Of a stretch of 64,000 nucleotides of DNA, positions 45,901-53,596 are shown in pieces. This stretch comes from Tenebrio molitor (Eukaryota; Arthropoda; Insecta; Coleoptera; Tenebrionidae). Location: NCBI RefSeq assembly GCF_963966145.1, contig NC_091046.1:45570001-45634000 (forward strand), given 5' to 3'. Within the stretch, counting starts at the first letter, position 1, and each line of letters opens with the position of its first letter. The notes under the pieces are model-generated. The model ran no database searches, was not told the origin of the DNA, and saw only the letters and a program-made list of their open reading frames with translations. The position numbers and the translations under genes are program-made.

Positions 45901-48312
45901 TGCCACAATCTCGCACTTTCGCCTTTGTTGTTCGTTGGCGTGTTCGGCGAGCGCGAGTCATCGCTGCCCACACCGCCGGCCCAACATGGGCATTCCGTGT
46001 GATCACCTCGGGGGCCGAGTCAGTATATTCTTCAGCGATAAGGCCGCGTCTGCATTCGTTATCCGCCGCCTGTTGTATCCCTATTTGCACTCGGCGCACG
46101 TCTATGCCCACCGCAACCCGCCTGCACTTTTGTATTCTTTCCCTCCGAGCCAAATCCAAAACAATGGTGCAGTTTGTTACGATAATAATTTCGTTACGTT
46201 GCTGTACAAGCGCCGGTTTATTGTGCAGTCGGCTATTGTTTATAAGCACGGCACTCCATTCACCACGCCGCTCGCGGATCGCTCGCCGAGATCACGTCGT
46301 TTTGACGCCGCCAACTCGCGCATTTTTGCCAACCGACACCGGGACACTCGATATGCGCTTTTTGGACACATCGAGATGCAATGGTGTGGGACAACTCCGA
46401 AAAAAACCCACACAGATTAGGCGCTGCTCTGGGATTCGAACCTGGCACCTTCCGAACGCAAAACGGCGCGCTAAGCGCCTGGCTACGGTGTTCGGTCTCT
46501 GCTTGGAAGATAAGCTGGACCAGTTATCACCGCTGGGTGTGAGATAATTCCGTGGCCGAGAGCGGGTCGGGTCAGTTACGAGTTCGCAATTAGGCCAAAT
46601 TGCCCCAAGAACAGTCCGATTAGAAGAGACGACCGAGAAAATCCTCTCACGTCGGATTCACGATTAAAAGACAAATGTGGCAAATACTGTTCTGGTATAA
46701 ATTTACCAATAAACGCGACTAACAAGCGTCGCAAGTACTAGACTCGGCGTTGCGTTCGCTTTTCCATAAATCCCGACTATTAACCACTCGAGAAGCTGCC
46801 GTCCCGTGGCGTGCTTCGGAATTTATTGTCAACTCGTCCCATCATTCGGACGCACCAGGTGCGGTTTCTGCTTAACAAGATCGGTCTTAGCACCTGGTTC
46901 TTGTTTATTAATCATCAGCGCGCAATAATCCTCTGAGCATCAAACTTAATTCTCTTAGAACTTATCGAGGTGTCAGATGTAATGCCGAGAGATTATCTAC
47001 GGCGGAGCAACGGACGCCTTTTACTGCTTCATCAGCAGTCAATATGATAATGGTGATGGTTTATTGACCCACACACGGGAAATACACCGCACGTATTGTA
47101 ATGGAACGAGGAACAAACAATATTAATTAATGAAGCGTTATTACCTACTGGTCAGACAAAATTGTTGATAATATCTAGTCCGGGGAACGCCCGAGATAAT
47201 CCTTCTGAGGTGTTTATGCACCAGGGATTAATTTAAAAATCGGGGTGCCCGCGTGGCGTGGCGACGACTGACGACTTCCGAGTAAATCGTGTCAGACGAA
47301 AGCGATATTCGTCAGAGATGTAAAGCTCGTCGAGGTCTACAATAAAGCTCAACATGACACACCCCTAACGTTTGTAGATTTTAATGTATAACCATTTTTT
47401 GGTGACTGCATCTTGCAAATTCTTTGCCGTGTCATTTTTCCGATACCAACGAAGATGCGTCGAATAGTTTTACATATTCATGAACTGGACTTGAAAACGA
47501 ACATTTTGACCTTGACGTTGTGTACCTGCGATGCCTGGTTTCGGAGATGCGAACGAATTGTATTCTTGTATTGTTAAATCTTGTTCCAGGTACCCGGAGT
47601 CGCGTTTGGCCAAGTTGTTCAACGGCAGCATCCCCATCGTGCTGGACTCCCTGAAGCAGCACTACTTCATCGACCGCGACGGCGGCATGTTCCGCCACAT
47701 CTTGAACTTCATGCGGAACGCGCGTCTCCTCATCCCTGACAACTTCACCGACCTGGACCTGCTCCTGGAAGAGGCCCGGTACTTCGACATAGGACGTAAG
47801 TAGTCCCCGAGTCACTCCCGAAGGACAATCTTCATTCGAGCTTTGCAGCCATGGTCCGCCAGCTGGAGCAGCTGAAGAAGGACCGGATAAAGAACGGCGC
47901 GCTGGCTCCTTGCGGCAACTCGCTGAAGAGCGCCGGCTTCGGCCGCCCCCACGGCGCCTCCTCCGAGAACTCGCGCCAGCTGGGCCAGGACATGTACGAG
48001 TGCGTGGCGTTGCACGTCAGCCCGGACCTGGGGGAGCGCATCATGCTCTCCGGCGACCGCTCCCTGCTCGACGAGGTCTTCCCCGAGACCAACCAGGCGA
48101 TGATGGACGCCCGCTCCGGCGTCGCCTGGAACCAGCAGGACGTCCACCACGTCATCCGCTTCCCGCTGAACGGCTACTGCAAGCTCAACTCGGTCCAGGT
48201 GATAACGAGGCTCCTGAACGCCGGGTTCAAGTTGGCGGCGAGCAACGGGGGCGGCGTCGAAGGCCAGCAGTTCTCCGAGTACCTGTTCATAAGGAAGATA
48301 TTGCCCGGCTGA
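42881..48312 (+). CDS. twz: KCTD1/KCTD15-type BTB protein (Tiwaz orthologue), full CDS
   Basis: Join 42881-42909, 43567-43758, 47590-47795, 47849-48312: 296 codons plus stop. Layout: Ser/Pro/Thr-rich N-terminus (1-50), BTB/T1 domain (about 54-145) with VHIDVGGTIYTSS and DSLKQHYFIDRDGGMFRHIL, a basic linker (about 146-190) rich in Gly/Ser, and the C-terminal KCTD1/15 domain (about 191-290) with SPDLGERIMLSGD, VFPETN, HVIRFPLNGYCKLNSVQV and a GGGVEGQQFSEYLF finish. Close similarity to vertebrate KCTD1/KCTD15 in both domains supports orthology to fly twz. The vertebrate C-terminal KQEPLD-type tail is absent. Family knowledge: these form pentameric BTB assemblies; KCTD1/15 bind and repress AP-2 (TFAP2) factors and act as nuclear repressors rather than Cullin-3 adaptors. 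Regulation here is unknown. Confidence 0.9.
43567..43758 (+). CDS. twz: twz exon: Ser/Pro linker and BTB start
   Basis: Acceptor CCGTTCCAG (ending 43566); donor ACCAA/GTGAGT (gt at 43759). Encodes (R)LMSPSSSPATSPTMSNSSSP, then a spacer, then APVHIDVGGTIYTSSLETLT. The second part is BTB strand 1 and the conserved TSSL-TLTKYPES region; the Lys codon is split across the intron (AA/G). A Met at 43571 could also start translation (285 residues). An internal CCTCCAG at about 43685-43691 before TACACGGCGCC is a possible alternative acceptor that would drop the unconserved spacer. Confidence 0.9.
44430..44545 (-). repeat. Reverse copy of the 10-15 kb repeat family (partial)
   Basis: The reverse complement matches 14755-14885: AAATAGAAATGCAAG(C/T)ACGAGT, the AGTTCCCAAATCAAACACT block, then GTGGCGC...GGCGCGA and AATTTAAATT. 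This places the family on both sides of the long intron and in a second intron of the same gene. Confidence 0.7.
44786..45258. mobile_element. TACAGGGTG inverted-repeat element (MITE-like)
   Basis: A 473-bp element. Left end TACAGGGTGTCGCAAAATTA, then ACGTGTTCCAAGTCGGGG and CTTGTAGGG (44786-44836). Right end (45208-45258) in reverse complement is TACAGGGTGTCTTAAAATTA, then TCGTATTCCGAGTTCGGGG and CTTAGTAGGG. About 50-bp arms with scattered mismatches, flanked or ended by TA. The AT-rich interior has no open frame. A non-autonomous DNA transposon; superfamily not certain. Confidence 0.8.
46380..46505 (-). mobile_element. tRNA-derived SINE head
   Basis: The reverse complement contains GTAGCCAGGCGCTTAGCGCG (A-box/D-arm-like) and, 30-odd bases later, CCAGGTTCGAATCCCAG, a perfect RNA polymerase III B box (GGTTCGAATCC) with a pairing T-stem (46429-46445 region). 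It is followed by a non-tRNA body. The anticodon arm does not fold as a normal tRNA, so a SINE or tRNA pseudogene is favoured over a working tRNA. Confidence 0.65.
47590..47795 (+). CDS. twz: twz exon: BTB/T1 core
   Basis: Begins with G completing the split Lys codon, then YPESRLAKLFNGSIPIVLDS, LKQHYFIDRDGGMFRHILNF and on to LLEEARYFDIG. This is the most conserved part of the BTB fold: DSLKQHYFIDRDG and the YF pair near the end are family hallmarks. Codons are almost all G/C-ending, unlike the flanks. The donor is GGAC/GTAAGT (gt at 47796). Reading through gives only two further codons before a stop, so splicing is required. Confidence 0.97.
47849..48312 (+). CDS. twz: twz terminal coding exon: KCTD1/15 C-terminal domain
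   Basis: Acceptor CTTTGCAG ending 47848 after a 53-base intron (47796-47848), an intron size common in insects. CC completes a Pro codon, then MVRQLEQLKKDR continues the BTB-following helix (family: PMLLEMERWKQDR-like). A Gly/Ser-rich insert of about 40 residues (roughly CGNSLKSAGFGRPHGASSEN) is longer than in vertebrates. Then come YECVALHVSPDLGERIMLSG, HVIRFPLNGYCKLNSVQVIT and GGGVEGQQFSEYLFIRKILP with a TGA stop. The plus- and minus-strand frames overlapping it (47910-48383, 47812-48330) are shadows. Confidence 0.97.
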
Positions 48313-48680
48313 CCGGACACGTTCCACCATCCCGACAATCAGCGTTCGTGACGCAACAATTCATTAATTTATGTTCTCGTTAGTTGTAATTTATCATCCT
48401 ATTGTCAAGACATGCCTTACTTTAGTTTGGAGAATGATCTAATTGTTAATACGTTTGTTTGCTAGTGGTTAAGTTTAATACTATGTAAATAATTATATTA
48501 ATATTGTATTTTTTCTTGTTCATGGGTTGAGCATTATTTCGCTGATCTCATTAGATCTACTCGGCTGTGATCCGTTTAAGAATACAGTGACGACTGGATG
48601 CTGCGGCAGCTGGCGGATCGACCATTATACTGTTGTAAAGTGTGCTACTTCACAATAAATATTAACTATTAGCACATCTC
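48313..48680 (+). other. twz: twz 3' UTR with poly(A) signal
   Basis: AT-rich after the stop. A canonical AATAAA lies at 48654-48659, about 345 bases past the stop codon, so cleavage is expected near 48670-48690. No other canonical signal was seen before it. The end is inferred. Confidence 0.65.
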
Positions 48681-48684
48681 TTTC

Positions 48685-49275
48685 TTATCAACTGATACAC
48701 CACAAACATCACACCTAAATCAAATAATTAAAGTCTTTTTGCATCTCTGCAAGTTATTCTACCCTGAAAACGACACTTTTCTCTGCAAAAGATCTCCGCG
48801 GGGCAAAAGTGAAGCTTCAAGGTCACGCGGCGACCATCTGCCATCGAGGCAAAGCAGTATTTGCTGATCGATATGTAATAATAACAAAAAAACTCGTGAA
48901 AAAAACCAGGACACTTCTTTTCTATAAAGAAAGTCCGTTAAAAGCGGATTTCCATACACAGTATTATAAAAAATACTAGAAAAACAAAATTGGACTCGTA
49001 GATTGATTCAGATGAATGTTATTTTATTTGCCGATGTCGACTACGATTTTTGAAGTGAAAACTTCTTTAAGCGCGCCACATAGGTAGGTACATTTTATTC
49101 CCGGGCAGTGAATTAGTTTCATGCGACACGGTAAAATCGTTCGCAGCACAAGCTAAAATTGGAAAATCGTGGGCAGCACGACACGGTAAACTAAAATCAA
49201 AGGAGTCGAGTTTTTTAGCGGAGCGAGCGAAAAACAATCAACTGTACGTCACTTGTCAATTTAAAATTTTCATTG
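48685..49275. other. Non-coding, nothing recognised
   Basis: Contains a short repeated phrase (GCAGCACRA near 49143 and 49174, ACGGTAAA near 49130 and 49181) but no longer structure. No gene or RNA is supported. Confidence 0.4.
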
Positions 49276-49279
49276 TACC

Positions 49280-49535
49280 TACTGTCGCGAACAATAAATT
49301 TTGGTCGTCAATGTCATTTCAAAATTTGGTTAGATTATCACAGATTTAAAAAGTTTCCCTGCCTAATTATGCCCATGTCAACAAAGTGTCAAAAAAATGA
49401 GAAAAAAAATGACAATTAATGTCATACAACATAATGTATGATATGATATGATATTTACGACTGTTTTACAATGGAGCATTTTCGATTGTGTTAAAGAATG
49501 ACCTTGACGACCAAAATTTATTGCTCGCGACTGTA
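49280..49535. mobile_element. Tc1/mariner-type MITE (256 bp)
   Basis: Left end TACTGTCGCGAACAATAAAT, then TTTGGTCGTCAATGTCATT. Right end in reverse complement TACAGTCGCGAGCAATAAAT, then TTTGGTCGTCAAGGTCATT. About 40-bp inverted repeats with only a few mismatches, each bounded by TA, the target duplicated by Tc1/mariner elements. The interior is AT-rich without coding capacity. The 49378-49608 minus-strand frame across it is incidental. Confidence 0.85.
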
Positions 49536-49591
49536 TGTTGTGTTGTGACCTGACTGACCTCAGTGCAGAGCTGCAGGAGTCACTGTATATA

Positions 49592-49768
49592 TATACAGGA
49601 TATTTCACGAGTAATAATAAGCCTGACGTAATTTAAAATGCACCCCACACTATATTTCCGAAAAAAGCTGGCTACTGTCATTAAAATGTCCGGCTTTTTT
49701 GAAAATGTATTGTGGGTTGAATTTATTATTCCGTCAGTCTCATTATCACTCGTGAAATACCCTGTATA
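49592..49768. mobile_element. Foldback MITE (177 bp), TATACAGG ends
   Basis: Left arm TATACAGGATATTTCACGAG, then TAATAATAAG and CTGACG. Right arm in reverse complement TATACAGGGTATTTCACGAG, then TGATAATGAG and CTGACG. Arms extend about 70 bases each, so nearly the whole element folds on itself with a short loop near 49670-49690. It abuts the previous element with only 56 bases between. Confidence 0.85.
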
Positions 49769-49769
49769 G

Positions 49770-50780
49770 TTTTATATAATATAAACGATAAAGACACGAC
49801 AAATATTGTAAGTTTACAGATGAATGTAGCATTTAATACGTAATTCTCCATTATATGGCTTCAACAATTCATCTATTGGAAAAATTTGTGTAGCAAAATG
49901 TGAAGAGGAAAATGGACAAATGATCATAATACAGGGTATTGGTATTGCTGTGAAAACTTGTGTTGTGTTCATCGTCATCATCGTCAAGAAAATAAAACTG
50001 AAACATCCAAACCTAACCTCACAAATTTTGCCAGAGTGTACCTCTAAAAGCGGACGTATTTGCAGTTTCTATGGTTTCTGTTGAAAAATACAGATTTTTG
50101 ATGTTTATTTAAAAACAGCATTGGATTTAAATAATATTAATTATTTATGCCTTGCTCCTTATTCCTCCAAGTAAGTACTATCATCCATAATAATATATTT
50201 TTTATAAAATAGGTACATGTTACTTAAAATCAGTAACGAGCATCATACGTAGAAGTTTTCACTTCTGTCGTGTGGTCTTAAGGACACACTCTTTTTTTTT
50301 CTTTAAGTTTTTCTCAGTTTTCAGGCCTTACTTGAAGGCAAAAATGCAAAATTTATCGAGTTTTTATTTTAGGTTAGGATCAAGTGTTGCATCGAGAGGA
50401 GTTGGTAGAAACAACATTTTTAAATGACCTGTGGAGGACGGTAATGACAGGTGTGACCCACTTGCGCGTGACCAGTAATAGCCGTCCGAGTTAATCTACG
50501 AGCTGATTTCTATTTTCACGGCCGCTCGTGGGTCTCATTTGCGTCTGTGACGAATGTTTTTGGTGATTAAATTTGGGGGGCGCCCCGGCGAAACTTTGCG
50601 CGTTTGCCGATCCGCGATAACCGCATTTCGTGAGCGGCGAAGCGTCGCTCGGGGATCGAATCCTTGTCCGGCGTCATCTGCGTAGCGGGCGGCCTCGGGG
50701 CGGGCCCCGGGGTATGCAAAACCTGGCGGAGTGTAAGGACAGGACAAGTTTCCCCGAGTGAGTTACCATGGTGACTGCGA
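49770..50780. other. Non-coding, nothing recognised
   Basis: AT-rich to 50.5 kb, then GC-rich. AATACAGGGTATT near 49931 resembles the ends of the neighbouring TATACAGG element and may be a solo end. No gene recognised. Confidence 0.4.
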
Positions 50781-50789
50781 ACTCAATAT

Positions 50790-51190
50790 CATCGACAAAG
50801 AACCAATTGGGGCCGGGAAGCCGGAGGCGTCGGCGGGCACGGCTGTGCGAGCGCCCGGGGCCCTCGGGCCGGGACACCTGGGGCGCTGGAGACGGGGGCC
50901 CCCGGGCGGCCAGACGATCGACGCCGCCGCCGCCCGGGGCCTCGACTCCCACTCGCGCTCGCTTCGGCTGGCTTGTTTGTACGATTCGTCGTCGTCCACT
51001 CATTACTGCGGCATTCTTATTCAGATCGGGGCCCCGGAGACGTGGCCGACGAATATAATCGCCGGAGCTGGCCCCAGGCGCTTCACGTTTCCGAGGCACT
51101 TCGTTAACGCCGGCCCCGGGGCTGCAGATGGGGGCGGTAGTTTTTCTCGGACGGAAGGGGAGACGCTGGGCCGGGGGCTGCGACCAATTT
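50790..51190. other. CpG-rich island
   Basis: Very GC- and CpG-rich compared with the AT-rich sequence on both sides. Long overlapping frames occur on both strands (50758-51216 +, 50674-51099 -, 50763-50999 -), which is expected where stop codons are rare, so none can be called a gene. No domain is recognised. Could be a regulatory element or an unrecognised first exon about 2.5 kb beyond twz. Confidence 0.5.
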
Positions 51191-51199
51191 CGACCCGGT

Positions 51200-52780
51200 T
51201 AAAAATTCTCGCTTGACAAAATGGTGGCAAAGGCTTCAAATACGCAGATACCACGTGTACATAGCCAACTACGATGAAAAAAACTAAAACTTCTTCTTAC
51301 ATCCTAGCTGGCTGTGAAATTTGCCGCCTACAGTACATAACGTAACTATACTATCCTAAAGGTAAATCGATGTGGTTTTTTGGTTGCCTAAAAACAAGGG
51401 GTTTTAAGATAATATAATTTAAAGCAAAACAGTAGCAAGTAATTAATCAAATGTATCCTGTTTCGGAGAATACGCCATTTTTTTATGTTGAGGTGTAAAC
51501 AAAATGTCTACCACTTACTACTGTAACTAATTTCCTCCACGAGACAAAAATTCTTTGCTGTCTCGACTAACTCACAACACCTTAATTATCACTTTGAAAA
51601 ATGATTAACAATGAAAACGGCAAAGTGACAAATATGAGCTGTCAAATGTCAAATATACAAATCGAGAAGAGGCGGCAAATCTATACGTTTAACATAAATT
51701 ACAGCCAACTGCGATGTAAGAAACATTTAATAACGTTATGTTAATAAAATTAATAAAAAACAACACTGAATAAGGATTTTACTTTAATCGTTTGACATTC
51801 TCGCGTTCTGAATACATTTATTGTGACTTTACAATGAAAAAACCAATATGAACATAGTTGTTAATGAAGTTAAGCTCAAAAGCTCCTCTCGAATGGATTA
51901 AAAATGTGCCTTTTAGACACAACATCCAACATTTGACCCTTAGAAGCAGGTTTACAATTGCAACGGAATAAATAAAACATAATAATAATTTTTTATTTCA
52001 ATAGAGTGCCGAGTGCGGCAATTACACGAGTGCCCGGGGAGTTGTGTACACAATTTTCTCTAAATTAAATATTTCTCAACGTGATTGTTTATTACGAATG
52101 ACCTGAAAACAACTGCGGTTTAGAGACTTTAACAAATTTTAAGTTGGTAAAAGAGCAGTATTGAGACAGATGTCTTACCCTACAAAAATCCATAATTATT
52201 ATTACATTACATAGAATAATGTAGAAAATTTTCATAATTTCCAAATTTACATATTAAAACACTCTATAATTTTTTATACCCTGGGGACCCTCCCATTAAA
52301 TCTTTATGTAAATCCGAACAAAGGGAACAAAAATCTTTTTTATAAACTAATTTCTTCAATGAATATTTTAGGGTGGGAAAAGAGTAACGCAATTTGAGCC
52401 GAACCAATGACACATCTGCAAAGATCAAATGAGTTATTTTAAGATTTTTGCTGAGAATTAAAAACGATTTTAATATTTCTTTGACCCCCATTGGCTTGAT
52501 TGGATAAGTTTCCGCACGCCTCTGCCCTTCGCCGGTGCATCCACCTTTGCATTCCTCCAACCGCCAACCATCCCACAACAATGCCCCTTTCCTGGAAAAT
52601 ATTATAAAATCCGTCGCCCCCGGCGGGGTTTTTGAAACGCGCGGTTGATGAGGAGAGCGCCGGCGGCGTCGGTGAAACGGTCCGTGCCCGGTCCCGCTCG
52701 GGGGCCTCTCCGTCCCTCGGCCCGGGGGCGTCGCTCGTTCTGCATGGAAGAATTCTAAAGCACGTTAGGTTGTGACCTAT
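51200..52780. other. Non-coding, nothing recognised
   Basis: Mostly AT-rich; GC-rich after 52.6 kb. Minus-strand frames 52264-52581 and 52439-52909 are unrecognised. Confidence 0.4.
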
Positions 52781-52786
52781 TGATCT

Positions 52787-52863
52787 GGGCCCGGGGGTGG
52801 TTTTGTGTACTGGGCGCACCAGCATAGACAAAGAGTCCCGAGTTCTAATCCCGGGGGCCCATC
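52787..52863 (+). mobile_element. Decayed tRNA-like / SINE head
   Basis: GGGCCCGG at the 5' end can pair with GGGGGCCCA at the 3' end like an acceptor stem. Between them TCCCGAGTTCTAATCCCGG forms a T-arm-like hairpin with a near B box (GAGTTCTAATCCC). The D-arm and anticodon regions do not fold well, so this is a tRNA-derived SINE head or pseudo-tRNA rather than a functional tRNA. Confidence 0.4.
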
Positions 52864-52864
52864 T

Positions 52865-53555
52865 GCATAGATAATGACGCCGCCGCCGGGGAACCGCATC
52901 GCGCCGCATAAATACGCCCGCTTCCTTTCAACTTTTACGGGATAAGAAGGTGGTGGTGGCGGGCGCGCGACCCCGCTTTTTTCTGGGCGCGCTAATGCAA
53001 GACAAATAGTGGCGTCGCATGGGCAAATAAGGTAATGTACGATGTGTGTGATTGTTGCGGTGACGATTATTGATTGAAACGTAATGGTAGAGTGAAGTGT
53101 ATAAGTTGGATTAGCGTAAACCATTTATCTATGTGACGTGTAAATAACTCCATTATGTTAATTACACGAATCATTTATCTTCGTTTTTGTGCGCTGACAG
53201 TCCTCAAGGCTTTTAAAAAATGACAATGGGTAGGCAGAGTATGGGAAAAATACGAAGGTTTATAAATAGAGACAATTAAGGAATTCCACCGAAAGGATCT
53301 GCGCAAGGATAATGGGCCACAGTGCCGTGCTTCAAGGACGGTACAAGACAGTGTTTTAACTATTTTGTACTTCATCTGTATTTAATAACGGGCGTTCAAA
53401 AACTGACACATGTGAAGTTGGTTGTGGACACGCTTGTCGTTATTTGAACTACCTAACCTCAAATTAGACTTGAGAATAAGAAACAAAACGTCATTTGCGT
53501 CTTAAACAGACAGCGATCCAAATGCTTTATTTTCATATTCCTTACAATATGAACA
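52865..53555. other. Non-coding, nothing recognised
   Basis: Minus-strand frames 52777-53124 and 53175-53375 have no recognisable domain. No repeats seen before the array boundary. Confidence 0.4.
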
Positions 53556-53596
53556 TATACAGGATGTCTGACTCGAAAGTCTTCGCAGGTCAGGGT
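53556..53596 (+). mobile_element. Transposon-end-like sequence abutting the satellite
   Basis: TATACAGGATGTCTGACTCG followed by AAAGTCTTCGCAGGTCAGGG. The first eight to ten bases match the ends of the two TACAGG-type elements at 44786 and 49592. It directly precedes the first, slightly degenerate satellite monomer. The right-hand partner would lie beyond the window. Confidence 0.45.

Larger units (their letters stand above)
43759..47589 (+). other. twz intron (3.8 kb) between the BTB exons
   Basis: GT at 43759 and TTGTTCCAG ending 47589. It contains a reverse repeat copy (44430-44540), a TACAGGGTG inverted-repeat element (44786-45258) and a SINE head (46419-46505). Frames at 45776-46249 (-), 45884-46420 (+) and 45999-46547 (+) overlap on both strands and are unrecognised. 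Nothing else named in 45260-46400 or 46510-47589. Confidence 0.8.

Noticed and set aside
46419..46505. Functional tRNA gene on the minus strand
   Set aside because: A good B box and T-arm but no proper anticodon arm or acceptor pairing. A SINE or pseudo-tRNA fits better.
45776..46547. Long frames in the BTB intron (157-182 codons on both strands)
   Set aside because: No recognisable domain, mutually overlapping on opposite strands, and partly over a SINE-like sequence.
47812..48383. Long frames on both strands over the last twz exon (47812-48330 -, 47910-48383 +)
   Set aside because: They are shadows of the GC-rich coding exon, whose correct frame matches KCTD1/15.
50674..51216. Overlapping frames in the CpG-rich island as genes
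   Set aside because: Open on both strands simply because stops are rare at this base composition. No domain or splice evidence.
52787..52863. Functional tRNA gene
   Set aside because: The T-loop purine is lost, there is a mismatch in the T-stem, and no D-arm or anticodon arm can be drawn.
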